From positions 4,836,001 through 4,900,000 of the forward strand of contig CM038919.1 in assembly GCA_021904315.1 (NCBI GenBank): 64,000 nt of DNA, written 5' to 3'. The notes under the pieces are model-generated. The model searched no databases. It was given only the letters and a program-made list of their open reading frames with translations, and was not told where the DNA came from. How positions within the stretch are numbered: the first letter of the stretch is position 1; each line of letters starts with the position of its first letter. Shown here piece after piece: positions 1 to 12,530 of this stretch. The position numbers and the translations under genes are program-made. This DNA comes from Sphagnum magellanicum. Taxonomy: Eukaryota > Streptophyta > Sphagnopsida > Sphagnales > Sphagnaceae.

Positions 1-95
1 TTAAAAAAAAATTCCATTGCTGAAAACCAACTAAATCAAAATATTCATATGGACATTTTGAACTTACAAGAGATCAACTAGGTATGTTGTGGAGC

Positions 96-3000
96 TCAGA
101 AAAAAGGAAACAGAAGAGACAGAACTATAATCAAACAAGAACTAAGTGACAGAAGCCCTGGGAATCGTGATTTGCAAAGAAATAGACAGTGAAACCTGAC
201 TATCCTGAGTATGACTAAAGAAACTATCACATTGAAGTATGAAGCAGTACCCGTTGACACAGTGGCAATATAGACCCCTTGCTGAGAAGCACCAGTGTGA
301 TCATCCATGTCAAGTGATGATCCAGTCATGGAAATAGTCTCTTCCTTGTGATCCTCGATCTCAAACTCTTTGGCTGGTAGAATGACAAAGTCTGTGTAGG
401 GATTGTAGAAAGGATCAGGATCTCCAGCCTTCAACCAATGCTTCATAACCCGGAAAAAGCGCTCATCCATGAGGATTCCACGATGATCACCAGGAATTCC
501 TAGCCTTTCCTCAGCATCTAGACCATCAGCCTGCGCACACAGGAGAGTGACATCTCATGAAATTTGTTCCAACTAAGAATTCTCTTCAGTTGACAACATT
601 ACTGCCTTGTCCAGGCTTCACTACAATTCAACTCAAGGGCTGAGAAAAAAACAGTGCACACATTGTGAATGGCAAACAGCAACAAAATTCTGAATATACA
701 GAAATAATGTCTCACATACCATGGCTGACTCACATGGGACAGTCCCATCACCATCAACACAGTAGAACTTGGCCTGTGATACATTCAACAGAAGAGAGTT
801 AATCCAGTACAACCCTAAACCCAAAACCCAGCAGAAGTGTTCACCTAATATGCTCATCTGGAACATCTTAACATGGTATTAGGAGAGAACGTATTCAGCC
901 AAAAAGCAAATTTGGCATCAATTTCCTTCGAGTTATGTCCAGCAGACATGTGAAAGTGAGAAAATACCTCAGTATGTAGAATCTGACCAAACTTTGCCAA
1001 TGGAGTTTTCTCACTCCCATAGCTGCAATGTCATAGTCAAACAGCCCTCAGATATTGTAATGTATACCCACCATGCAAAATCATCCTCTTCAGCGGCAAC
1101 ATCAAGTTTGCAGCCAAGTTCTATGATAAGATACATTTAAAAGCTGAACACCCAATGCAAAGTACCAAGGATCTTGATACACAGGCCTGAGACTATTTTG
1201 ATAAGTGCCAAAGCATAGCTTGCACGGAGATACCCAAAAGAACACCTGTAAATACATTGTTTCCCAGGCTACCAAATGCCCACTAGTGTCCAATTAACAA
1301 CTTCTGTAGAGGATTTTAGCATCCAAAGAAGCCCCAATCATTTCAATTGACCAAAAGGAAAGAAAAAATTGCCACCAAAAAGAGGGAGAGAAGTGAAACC
1401 AGGCATGAAATGGAGTGTCAAATGATGTGCCAAAAAGATTGTAGAACTTGACGCCTTCAGGAAGCTTTGCCGTCTGGAGGATTCTTTTTGTTTCAATTGC
1501 CCAGTTTAAAATGTCCACATTGAATGGCAGAGGTATTTCTGAGCCATTGTAGGTGAGCTGCCATAGAAAACAGATAGCTCAAAAATAAACTTCACTAATA
1601 AATCTCCAGACGCTACTAACTTATGCCTCCGCCTCAGATTCTACTCTAAACCCATTCTTGTATTGTGCGACTGCAGGCCTGCAGTTGCAGACCTAGACAC
1701 AAATTTGGGTCCCAGCTTGCTTTGTAGAACATATCTCAGAGGTCACATTGCAAGTATCCCAATGGATTTGTGAAGCATGTTTGAGACAGCAAGAGATTCT
1801 ATCATCTAGGTTGAGCAACTCGGGCTATTCATATGAGACACTTCACTGAGAAGAGAGTTTGGAAAATAAGTTGTACCTTATTCTCTTCAAGAGCAGCTAA
1901 CATTATTTCAATGTGGTTCTTGGGCCCATATGCTTTCATCAGCACGTTCTCCTTCCCATTTTCCTCTGACTGTTTACGCCAAAGTCTCAGCTCTGGAGGT
2001 GTACTCCAGTTGAAGTGAGGCCAAGCCATCAGCTCATACACTGATGGGCACTCTATCAGCTGCCAATTGCATCAACAGAAAATGAGAACAAGACAAGACT
2101 TAAATTGGCATTAATATCAAGCAAGCACATAATACAACTGCCCTCTACAACCAACCAAAGGGAGCAAAAGACCCTTCAGTCATCAGGTGTTATAAATCTG
2201 GACAAAGAAGGGGATCATGAAATTGGCTTGCTCCATCCACTTTTCCTGAGGAATCACCTGTAAAAGATATCTATGAGATTCCAAAGAGAACTCTGCAACC
2301 ATGAATGCAGTCATAACCTTATGAGTGTTGCTAACAAAGTGTGAGACTGTCACTTCATCATGAATAGCTTGTGTGTAGTTATTCATGATATGCTCTGACA
2401 GTTACATAATAGCTATTGAATAGTTATTGCATAGTTATGCACAAGCTATTACATTCTATACTGCCAGAGCATACATGAATAGCTTGTGGAGGTAAACTGC
2501 ATTCCATTTTTAGCTCGTGCCTGTACATTTAAGCACCTAAGCCTAATGCAAGGCCTACATAGAGGGTAGTAGTTGGGGCCTCCCGTACTCTAAACATATC
2601 CTTTAATCACACCACTAGTATCAATCTATTTCAATGCAGAATAATAAAAAATAAGTTCAATTAAGTGCAATCTTTTTCACATGATCATTCAGGGTGGATT
2701 ACCATGACCTTGAGAGGATAAGAGGAATAAAGAACAAGAATAAAGATTCATACAAGCTGATGCATACTCCACTTGGCAACAAAAAGTTGTCGTTGCCAGC
2801 CCTTGATAAACTCAACCCCAGTCAACAGGCTATCCATGATGAAGCCTGGAGCGCCTGTCCATTCAGGGATAGCACTGTTAACAAAAGCAGAAGAGTGAAC
2901 AATGCAATTAGACAATGTATACTGCTGACCTTCTCTCACTTCCAGCTCTTCTGTCATATCATAACAGCAGTAGAAGGAGGATGAATCTCCTTACCTTCAA

Positions 3001-4486
3001 ACGGAGCTGTCACAGCTATCCATGAATGTACATACTTCTCAAAAATCTGTCCCAACCAAGTTAACAAACTGAAACTTAGTGCAGTAAAACTCCCTACTTC
3101 TGAGGGCAAAGTTGGGATGGACATGAAAAAGACAAACCAAAATGGGTGAAGGCTGAAACTTGTAGGCTACAAAAGCAGAACTCTTGATGCACAAATATTC
3201 CACAGAACTAAGAATGGAAATACATTCAAACTCGCCATTCATATGTAGCACCCAACCGTTTTGAAAGGCATGGGGCTGCCAAACACCGACCAAGTTTAAT
3301 GCGAGCTTTTCATGCTCTGTTCCCAGGTCAGTTCAAACTCTCATCTATCTCCTGGATTTCAAGGTGAAGGAGATCTTCACCTCATGGTGCAGGGCCAGAA
3401 ATGACTTGACAAGAAGCCCACCCATGGAATGTGACACTATGTCCACTTTCTTGCCTCCTGACGCTTCAAATATGGTCTCCAACTTTTTTCTCAACCTCTC
3501 CATGTGCTCTGGGAGCCTGTAGCACAAAAATCAAGAATAAATTTCACACAGACAAAAGTAAAATTTGAAGTTCCTCTGAAAGTTGTGAAACTGCACACCT
3601 GTTGCTTTGCCGAAAATCATAACCAAAGCCAAACAAAGTTGAACCCTCCTGGTAGCCCCATCCCTTCATCTGCTCGATAAGATCATGGAAATAGTACACA
3701 GAGTCCAGACGCAAAAGCTGCCATTCACACATATAATCTTCCTTAGGATACAAGCACAGCATTTTAACAGCAGGTCAGAATCGCTGTATAACATAAAATG
3801 GAAGTTGGGACATCAATGAGAAGGGGAATAGATATGATACCACATCAGGATCAAGAATATCACAGCTGTGAAGTCCATGTCGATCTTCAGGGACCTCGAT
3901 TGTGGTATTCTCATCAAGAGAGTCTGTTCTACCTGCACATAAGCAAAATCACTTGTTCAATTGATGGAAAACCAGAATACATGGCCTCCTGGTACGTCAT
4001 GTGCAACACCATCAAGCAAACCCTAGCCTCTTCCAACTGGAAACCCCTGCCTAGTTCTGACTTAGTGTGAGGCCACAAGTGCATCAATGGACTGGCTCTC
4101 GCATATGGTAACCAGACAGACAAAGCACCTGCATGCATCACCCGACCCTGCATATTATATAGAATTACACGAAGAGCAACGGAATAACTCGGTGAATTGC
4201 AGGGAATTCGACAAATTGCAGAGAGAATCGTACCTGTTTCAGGGTTGTAGAAGGAGTAGAGTTTGGTCCGAAACTCATGGTCGGCCTCGAACAAGCGCAC
4301 CCAGATACGCTCTTTACGGCCGTTCTTATTCACGGCATTCAAGATGGAGCCTCCGATGCCGGGCACCAGAAGCACGGGGTTCAAATTCATGTCAACTTTC
4401 TCCTTCTCATCATCATCTCCCGAGAAATGCCACGGCCACCAATCCTCCAAATTCCCAATTATGTCCCTCACTGACCTGAACTTCAT
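96..4486 (-). CDS. LCAT4: LCAT-like phospholipase A / acyltransferase (LCAT4-like), 11 exons, intact
   Basis: Lipid acyl hydrolase of the lecithin:cholesterol acyltransferase family; its closest plant relatives act as phospholipase A, probably cytosolic. Exons: 4486-4234, 3932-3841, 3717-3599, 3516-3381, 3046-2995, 2854-2754, 2059-1877, 1557-1400, 1022-968, 773-720, 530-96. All introns are GT-AG, phases match at every joint, and the total is 1638 nt (545 aa; family about 535). The oxyanion/lid region NPVLLVPGIGGSIL lies near residue 55. The nucleophile elbow SHSMGG puts the catalytic Ser at 185. VDGDGTVP (390-397) holds the acid, and the His is in GDHRGIL (417). The start is the first ATG; a longer open stretch upstream begins only with TTG. 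The last 30-odd residues are hydrophobic and Cys-rich, unlike the family. The aligned bases of the second copy stop earlier, so this tail may be a read-through extension. No signal peptide is visible. Confidence 0.93.
2296..2560 (+). repeat. Dispersed repeat family R1, copy 1 (LCAT intron 6)
   Basis: Shares blocks such as GCAGTCATAACCTTATGAG, ACAAAGTGT and TCATGAATAGCTTGTG with copies at 19568, 27519, 59401 and 63670, all in the same orientation. This copy holds an extra inner stretch rich in 'atagctattg'. Class unknown; no coding capacity seen. Confidence 0.7.
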
Positions 4487-5224
4487 GACTACTTCCCGAG
4501 GTACCGAACCTCTCGGATTTTGCCACCCCAAAGGCTGCCACCCCCTGCCCCTTCCGCTTTCGTCTGTACTAGGAATTGGAAAAATGAAAGCAAAACCTAG
4601 GGTTCCGAAACATAAGCTCCCTGTTCAAATCTCCGCACACCACCGCTTCAACAAAGTCGTGCAAGACAGCGTCCCTAACTAACGAGTTAAGCAAACAAGT
4701 CACTCAACGAGACGAAAAACAAACGGCCGTTTTCCTTTCTCCTGCTGAAACCAAACCACAGCAAGTAGCGGAAGAAGAAGAAGACGGCAGAAGAAGAATA
4801 AACTAGTAGAAGCAAGCAAACAAAAACCAGGCAAAGCGGAATCAGCGGGCACAAGCAACGATGCAGACGGTGGTGCACGGCAGAGCGCGACAGTCGTGCG
4901 CGTCTTCTTCCTCGACCTGGTCATTGTCCTCGCCCCTGGTTCACGTTTCCATGTGCTGTTCCCTTCACGTTCCACACGCTCCTTTTTAGGTTCACTTACA
5001 ATCTGTCATCCATCCTGGGCACGGACTTTGCACTACGAGAGCTATTAGCACAATGGGAACAAGAAGCAGCTAGTTGCTCAATGTCTCTCTGCCTGAGCGC
5101 ATGGCTTTTGGTTCGTGTGAACACAACCTGGATTTGCAGGAGAACTCTCTGTGTTCGTCGTTATAGGGTAAAAAGCTCAGGGTGGGCATCTTCCGACGGT
5201 GCCTAAGCATGAGGTGGTAGCTAA
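4487..5224. other. 5' flank of the intact LCAT gene
   Basis: No gene seen. It should contain the LCAT promoter and 5' UTR on the minus strand. A GAA/CTT-rich tract lies at about 4767-4800 and a CG-rich stretch at 4860-4945. I could not place a TATA box with confidence. Confidence 0.5.
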
Positions 5225-5554
5225 GGCCCACTGTAGATTGGAGGTCCAGGGTCCAAATTCCTAGGAATCAATTTGGACCCATTCGAAGTAAATTGAACCC
5301 TTGAGTTGGACCCTAAACCCTAGATTGCATCTTGGTTCTTTAAATCATGAGTTCTCCTTGTTTTAGCTCTTTTTTGGGGTCTGAACCAATTGATTTTCCA
5401 TCCAAAATGGTGCCATGTAGGTTTAGCCTCAATTTGCCACTTTTTGGTCTTGGACCCTCATCTAAACGGCAAGGGTCCAATTTATGGCTCTCATCCAATA
5501 GGATTGCTCTATTTCATTGAACCCTGGACTTTGGAGCCTCATCTAAAGTGGCCG
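5225..5554. mobile_element. Harbinger/Tourist-type MITE with TAA target duplication
   Basis: A 330-bp non-coding element. The left end reads GGCCCACTGTAGATTGGAGG and the inverted right end CGGCCACTTTAGATGAGG. The inverted arms continue through a shared GTCCAGGGT(T/C)CAA. TAA occurs directly outside both ends (5222-5224 and 5555-5557), the target duplication typical of PIF/Harbinger MITEs. A Harbinger transposase remnant lies 1 kb away. Confidence 0.7.
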
Positions 5555-6414
5555 TAAGTTCAGCCCTGCATTTTAGCTATGTCCTCCACCAGTGGGCTTG
5601 TTATTCTTGTTTGTTGTCCATTTTGTTTTGTGGATTGTATTGAAACATTGCTTGGAAGTGATGCATCTGAAGGAAAAGGATCAGTGTTGGGTGGGTACCA
5701 GCTTCAGCAGGTTAGAAGCATCAATCTTGGTTAGTAAGAATCAAGTCGTCAAAATTGGGTCCAATTTCCAAAAGTGAAATGGAAATTTTTTAAGGAACTA
5801 GACTCATAAATGAATTCCCAGTTGCATTTATTGTGTGGAACTGAAACCAATAGACATGTTCCTTCTTTTCCCCCTTGCTAGGTGTTTCATATAGGAGAAT
5901 AATAGACCCTTTTGGATTTGAAAATTGAAAATTTAGAAGGGCTTGCTGGTAAGGCTTTTCTCCTACGTAAAGGGTTGCCATAATAGTGACACTGCAGAGG
6001 GAAAATGTTGTAGTGACAAGAAAGGATAGCGAGAAGGGACAAACTAATGGGTGACTTCCACCAAGTGGAAGTTATTTTAACAAGTTGGAGAGTATCTTTC
6101 AAATTGTATAAGTAATTATTCTTACGATGTCAACAAACAAGATTTTTTCAGCTCATTAAGAGCTCAAAATACACAAACGAAAAACACAACAATGTTTTAC
6201 ATATAGGAAAAAGGTCCAAATTTAAACCCTTCTAAAATTTGAGGTGTTGTCTTCAGCCCTATAAACCAAGGGGAGGCATCAAAAATTCTGAAAGGGTTTA
6301 CATTTTAGGGCACTTTAAATTATAAGGTTGTTCGAAAAAAACGTTGTGCTAAAATAATAGAAAGTCGACCCATGGCATGGGCTCAAAAAAGTTGTTTGTG
6401 GGACCAATTTAAGA
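5555..6414. other. Intergenic, no gene seen
   Basis: AT-rich sequence with short open frames only. It may include the 5' end of the Harbinger element that follows; I could not find its terminus. Confidence 0.4.
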
Positions 6415-6529
6415 ATGTGTGTAAAAGGAACTTGGCCCAAAATCTACACATATCTTATCTTTTCATGTTGTAAACATTTTTTTTTCACTCTCATACACCT
6501 CAATATTTTGCTTGTTTTTTTAACGTCTA

Positions 6530-7962
6530 TTGAGAACCATGGCTTTAAATCATCGAGTGGTGTGTTGTTTGGTAGTTTGTATGGCATTTCAATTGGTAAT
6601 ATTTCGTGTCATAATTTTACAACAACAAATGATGCAACAACATGAAGATGTCAAAACAATGTTTCATGTTTTCAATCAACAAATGAGAGAGCTCATTCCT
6701 CGCATACACACATTGTGGAAATATGATCAAATTGAAGGCTTTATGCAAAGGTAATTCATGGGTTCATACATTGAAAAGATGTTTTAGTAACACACCAAGT
6801 TGAACTTCCATACTTTTGAATTTTTTGTCAAAAATTGAGAGCATCTTTGCAACGCAAAGACACCCATTTCAGATTAGTAATTCCTTTGGGACTAGGGTTG
6901 TTGTTGCTTTGACTCACCTTGGTAGTAGAAATCCTTACAAATGGTTGATGAGGTGTATGGGATTGTTGAAAGTACAACATTCATTATAGTTTGAGAATTT
7001 TGTGAAAGAGTTTCTAAACATTTGAAACCCATTGTCTTCATGAAACCAACAACTATAAATATTAAGCCAATGATTTCAGAATTTGTTGCTTCACATCACA
7101 TTCCATACACCATCGAAGCCATTGATGGCACTCATATTCCAATTATTGTTCCTTTTGCAAAACATGCATCTTATCATTGTAGAAAAGGATTTTACACATG
7201 TTTATTACAAGGGATTTGTGATGTTGAATGCAAATTTTGGGACTATGATTTTGGTTGGGTAGGAGGCATGCATGATTAGGCTTTATTCCTAAGAACTAAC
7301 GTTGGCAAGCGATTGGTGAAAGGAATTGTTTTGCATTATAAACTAATCGGGGATGTAGCATACCTAGTTTGGCCTTGGTTTTGGTGTCTTTCAAAGGTGG
7401 AAAAAGTGAATTATCACTAGAGAAAATGCATTGGAACTTCATCCAACCAAGTACATGGATGGTTATTAAAAGGATTTTCGGCATGTTGAAGGGGAGGTGG
7501 AGAATTTTACTTAAAAGGGTTGACACACTTTTGAGACATGATCCAAACTTCATCACCACTTGTTTATCTTTACATAATTTGTGTATTATCCATAAGGAAA
7601 ACTTCAATATGCAATGGGTAGAAGAGGCAACTTGTGAAGTGGAACACATGAAAAAGAAAGTTTTTGAAATTTTGAAGGAAACTGATGTGTACCACATTGT
7701 GGAACAAGCCATCCAAGACATGAAACAATTGGGAAATCCCAAATTGCAACAAGAATGTAATCTATCATATGAATCAAACCCAAAAGAACTTGCTTTGGAA
7801 AGCCCTAGCCAAGGTACATCAAAGAAACAAAAAGAAGAAGTTGAAAAGGAACTTTTTCAAAAAAGTACCATAAGCCATTTACAAATTGTTAGAACTTTGT
7901 ATCAAGCAAGCTTGCAAAGAAATTACAATCTTGAATTTTCATCTTCTAATGAAAAGCTTTAG
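6530..7962 (+). pseudogene. PIF/Harbinger transposase (ALP1-like, DDE_Tnp_4), decayed
   Basis: Remnant of a Harbinger DDE transposase in several frames. The N-terminal part is 6530-6754. The first catalytic Asp region, AIDGTHIPI, lies near 7115-7140, followed by YHCRKGFYT (about 7170) and the FGWVGGMHD motif that matches the family's 'GWPGSVHDSRV' block. A GDVAYLVWPW block (about 7350-7375) matches the usual 'GDSAYPLxPW'. The C-terminal part, 7369-7962, contains IKRIFGMLKGRWRILLKRVD and LHNLCIIH, typical of the family. Stops and frame changes between these blocks make it inactive. Known family role: cut-and-paste transposition with TWA target sites, usually with a partner Myb/SANT protein. 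Confidence 0.85.
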
Positions 7963-8029
7963 TACTAGGTGATTAAGAATCATGATAGATGCGGTAGAAG
8001 CTTCAATGTATGAAAGTCATAAAGATAAG

Positions 8030-8345
8030 ATGTGAAACTCTTAATATCAAAGTTTTCCAATGAGAGCTACCATGTGCTCATCCATCTTCTCCAATAAAGT
8101 TGTTGTCTTTGCAAATTTTTGCACTAGAGCAATGTTATTTTCTGTAATGGTTTGAAACATGCTTTGCATATTATCTTGAAATGTTTTCTTCACTTTTCTA
8201 ACAAAATCCAAAATGACCATTATACCCTTTTCAAATTTTTTTTCATCTTGGTTGCTGACATCAAATGCTTTTGAACTTGTGGTTGAAGCTTACACAACCT
8301 TGGTGAATTGACTCTTGTGGTGGTTCCAATGATCCATAGCTTCAT
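8030..8345 (-). pseudogene. Decayed ORF convergent to the Harbinger transposase
   Basis: Reading the minus strand gives a near-continuous frame of about 100 codons with one stop. It contains MDHWNHHKSQFTK, SSKAFDVSNQDEKKFEKG and, at its end, LLEKMDEHMVALIGKL. The composition is helical and charged. Position and orientation fit the accessory (Myb/SANT-like) ORF of a Harbinger element, but I cannot see a SANT domain; this is inference. Confidence 0.35.
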
Positions 8346-9301
8346 AAAATTTTCCTCCATGTCAATTGTTCTCAGACATTTCATTTGTAATCTTTTCAGC
8401 TTTGTATTTTTTCAAAATAATCATATATGTTTTCTTACAAGGGTGCAAATGGGCTAATAGGAGCCACTTTGCCCCCTTAGATGATTGCTTTTGGAGGAAT
8501 ATTCTTGGAAAAAATCTTCAAAAAAATCTTTTCAAATATTTAAAATTTTCTTTGTATTATTTTGTTAAGGTTTGTGTTAATGTTTTTTCAAAAATATGTC
8601 ATTTTCTTGAAGTTTTCCAAGTCCATTTACAAGTCATTTTATTGTTTACATTATTTTTGAAAGTCCAAATGTTATTGATATAATTTCATATTTTGGAGAT
8701 TTATAAAATAAGATATTGGATTTGATAATGTGCAAAAATTTTAACTTATTTTCAAATTAAAATTCTTTTAAAAAAAATTTGGTGTAAAAAACATGGAATT
8801 AAGTAGTGGTTATGACTCATTTTGGCTCCTTTTAACATGATTGCACTCACAACCATAACCTAACTTTGAAAAGCGTAGAATGGTTACTACCATGTGGTAA
8901 TGTACCTAATGCTAGACATTTATACCTACACCACACAAAAGACAAATAAGAAATTCAAACCAAGACTAAAATTGCAAGAAGGAATTGAATTCAAGGTTTG
9001 AAATTGAAAAAAAAAATGATATCATGTGGGATTGAACTTGTTTTGATTTCAATTTCAATGGCAATTGTTTGAAAATGAATTGAAAGAAACAATTACAATC
9101 AAGAACAAAATTGTAACAAGAAAAATAAAATGATGACCTAAATTGAAGAAAAATTTGATATGAAGATTGAAATTACAATTTAAAAAATTGAAATCAAAAC
9201 TCAAATTATGATCAAGATTAAAATTTGTTAAAAAATTAAAATAAAGACCAACCCTAAACCAAAAAATTGAAATAAAAAATTGAAATTGAAACAATCAGAA
9301 C

Positions 9302-9689
9302 TCAATGTACCTTGTTTTCCAACATTCTTCATGAAATCCTCATCGATCTTTCCATGAATAGATATCAAAGTTTCCACATCAATTGGAACCTAGTTTTTCC
9401 TACCTTCAGTTTCTTCTACCCTTTCATCATTTCCATTTTCTTCTTCCAAATCTCTCAAAACAAGCCCCTTTTTTATTTGACACCCATGGCCTCTAGCACT
9501 ACCATGTCTTTTACTTCTTTTGGAGGAAACAATCAAAATCTCTTCATTTGTGTAAACCTTTTGCTTCCCTTTTCCTATGCCTAGGTCATTATAGAGTACT
9601 AGAAGAAAACTTCTAATCACATATGGAGAAAACCCTTCACCATAAATACCTTGTGATGGTGTATCTTTTGCAAGTGTATATTTTTCCAT
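9302..9689 (-). pseudogene. Unrecognised ORF remnant, minus strand
   Basis: About 100 codons are open from 9689. After one TAG the same frame stays coding-like (VPIDVETLISIHGKIDEDF) to about 9302. The basic segment SSKRSKRHGSARGHGCQIKK resembles a nuclear targeting region. It could be the 5' exon of the convergent Harbinger accessory ORF. No family is recognised. Confidence 0.3.
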
Positions 9690-11400
9690 TTTTCAAACAA
9701 AATGAAAAGGCACTTGAGAAGAAGAAGAGAAAAGATGAAAATACGCTTGAAAAGAAGAAATACAACAATGTCACCCCTAGAGTTAGCTTGGCTTGGACCC
9801 TAAAAAAACAATGTAGGGTTTGGAAATGATGTTTCTTGTGGGAAGAACCCAAAAATTTCCCTCCATTTTCCATGCCACATGAGATCCACCTAGAATAAGA
9901 ACCCTAATAGGCTTAGGCTTGTATCTAAAGGGAAGTTGAACCAATAAAATTTACCAACCAATACAAATGTTCCAAAATCGGCCCAACTTTTGGATGGCCC
10001 ATAGTTTAAAGTACCCCTTAGACCCTTCTTCTACATAAAGAGCTATAAAGAATTTTTTTTCGATTTTTTTCTTTTTATTTAAAAAAAAAATCTTTTGTCT
10101 TAAACTTTGTCTTTGGTTGTCAGTTTCAACAATTTCATTGTGTTCATCAAACTTGACCTCCTCTTTTGGTGACATCACTATTTTCATTTAGCTTGAGCTT
10201 TTTTTTGGTGTCAAGGGTTTTTTTCAACGTTTCATCATTGCTTTTAAAAGGTTTATATTTTTGTGCTTTCATCATTTCTTCTAGAAAATTGCTTATATTT
10301 CATGAAAGTTCTAGAATATGCAACATATATTTCTTGTGTAATTTTGTTGTTGTAGGTTGAAAGAACATTAATGGACCGTTCTATTTGTTTGTTTTGCTCG
10401 GCAATGGAAATTATTGTATCCTTTTGTTGCTTTGTAGAGTTGTTTTCTTATGTTTGTTTTTTATTTATTTGTATGTGTTAGTGTTGTTGCAAGTTGCATT
10501 GTATCATCTTGGTTTTTTGCTTTCTTTTTGTAGGTTGACACCACTATCATCATCATTGTTCTACATTTTTTTCTTTTTTTATGGCTATAGAAACAATGTT
10601 TATTTCCATTTATAATTTATCAAAATAACAATTGTCATCATGATTGTTTTTTTAATTTTTTTTATGGCAACGGAAACATCGTGTCTTTTTATTTCCTATT
10701 TTTATTTTTGGCAACTTCATTGTCTTTATCGAACTTAAGCTGTCTTTTGGCATCAAGCTTTTCTTTCAAAATTTCATCATTGCTTCTAGAAGGTTTTTTT
10801 TCATTTCATGAAAGTTTTTAGAATCTGTGTATATTTCTTATGTAGTTTTGTTTGTGGAGGTCGATATAACAGTGCACATTTTGTTTGTTTGTTTGTTTGT
10901 CTTGTTTTGAGATGAAACTATCATATCCTTGTGGTGCTTTTATTTATTTATTTTTGGTTTGGTTGTATGTGTCATTGTTGTTTGTAAGTTGTGTAGCATC
11001 ATTGTGATTTTTTTGTCTTCTTTACTTTGTGTAAATGTGCTTTTCATTTTATTTTTTAGTTGTGCATTATTATGTTTGCTTTGTTTATTTTGCATCTTGT
11101 TATGTGTCCATTTTGGTGTTGCTTTTGGTGCTCTTGCAATAACTTTCATGCATTTGCATTAAAGTTTTTTCTCTTTCTTTTTTTCTTTTTTTTCTATGTT
11201 TTTTGTGGCTTTGTTTTATTTTCTATATTGTGTTCCATCCACAAACCTGAAGACATCAAAGAAGCCTTGCATTGATGTTGATTAGACCATTGAAAGATCA
11301 ATGAAATCTTGCCCAAATTGTCAAACCTAAATCTAGGTAATAGTAATTAATCAATTGTTCACTCTTCTTGTTCAATTAACTTTATAGCCTTGTGATCAAC
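9690..11400. other. T-rich intergenic region
   Basis: Very T-rich on the plus strand, with hydrophobic-looking open frames that are a composition artefact. It contains a diverged internal duplication annotated separately. No gene supported. Confidence 0.5.
10135..11020. repeat. Diverged tandem duplication, period about 585 bp
   Basis: The stretch from about 10135 to 10530 and that from about 10720 to 11020 run in parallel. Shared blocks include TTTCATCATTGCTT, ATTTCATGAAAGTT, ATATTTCTTGTGTA/ATATTTCTTATGTA and a final TGTATGTGT(T/C)A(G/T)TGTTG. The copies differ by many small indels, so the duplication is old. Confidence 0.6.
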
Positions 11401-11769
11401 CCTTATAATTCTTGATTATAATGTTGTTGATGATGGTGCCATGTGGGTTAATGATGCTTTTGGAATCTATTTGCAACCACTTGATGTTATTTGTGATCTA
11501 TAATTTCTTGATTCATTTGTTGTTGATGTTGATATTGGTTTTTTTGCAAGTCTATATAACCTTTTTTTCTTTTTTTTTGTTGAGGATTTTGATGTTTCTA
11601 GTGATGTTTCTAGTATGTCATGCCTTGTGATTCCAACATATTTTGATCAAGTTTTTATTGAACCTAAAAATAAAATTGTTGTTGCTAACAATGATACATT
11701 TTGTGTTCATGATATTATTTTTTCTTATGCTAATGATACATGCCCAAAACGTCAATTTCTAAACATTGT

Positions 11770-12000
11770 TGAAAAGAGTTGTAGAAGGGTGATAAAAAAA
11801 CAAGCATACATGTTAAAATGTGGGCAAAAAATGCATTTGATGAGTGGTGGGAATTTCGGGGTTTTGACACCAAAAAATCCATTATATATTTGGCAAAAGA
11901 TGAACAAACTATGATGGAGTTGGAGGACATGTTGTCCATGTTCATTCTTTAAATTACAAAGAAGGATGGCAACCTATACCCCCAATAAGTTATGAATCCT
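11770..12000 (+). pseudogene. Possible Crypton/tyrosine-recombinase N-terminal remnant
   Basis: One frame reads WAKNAFDEWWEFRGF followed by TKKSIIYLAKDE and LEDMLSMFIL. After a single stop comes ITKKDGNLYPQ. The layout (Trp-rich helix, a short acidic linker, then KKDG-LYPP) resembles the N-terminal core-binding part of Crypton-derived tyrosine-recombinase proteins (KIAA1958/QRICH1/DUF3504 type). Only this part is visible; no R-H-x-R-Y catalytic domain is found downstream, where another element has inserted. Recognition is by pattern memory only. Confidence 0.4.
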
Positions 12001-12530
12001 TGAATGTAATTTTGTAATTTTGTTTTTTTTTAGATTTTTTTTATTACATGTATGTTTTTATTATTTTACTTTCTAGGTTATGTTATTTCTTTTGTAGTTG
12101 TAAATGAAATTGTGAATATGCTTATGATGTTTCTTATTTTTAATGTGGTTGATTCATTATTTTGTGAGGGTTTTTCCAAAATGGTAAAAGTTTAAAACCT
12201 CAACATCAAGCAAATTTTGTCATCTATTGACTTTCTTTATTACATAAAAGTATTTTCTTGTTTTATTATGTGTATGTTTGTTGTTTTTGTGTTATGTGTC
12301 CTTGCTTGTGGAAATTTATAATTGAACATAATTATGGTTTTCGATCTGGGTATCTAATGCATTAATTATGTTTTAATTATTTTGATTTGTGATGTAGCAT
12401 ACAAATATTGATTAGAGTGATTTGGTAGTTGATAAGGGAGAGACAAGAGCGACACATTGTTGAAATTAGTTTTTCAAGATTTTTATTAATGTTAAATTTT
12501 GATGTGTTAAATTGGTTAATGATGAAACAA

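Noticed and set aside
4087-4682. Plus-strand frames of up to 139 codons
   Set aside because: Antisense to LCAT exon 1, whose conserved LCAT motifs settle the coding strand.
9055-9294. Minus-strand frame rich in Phe/Asn (FNFNF...)
   Set aside because: Translation of AAATTGAAATT-type low-complexity sequence; no domain.
10385-11275. Several plus-strand frames that look like multi-pass membrane proteins
   Set aside because: T-rich DNA always yields Leu/Phe/Cys-rich frames; no start context, homology or splice structure.
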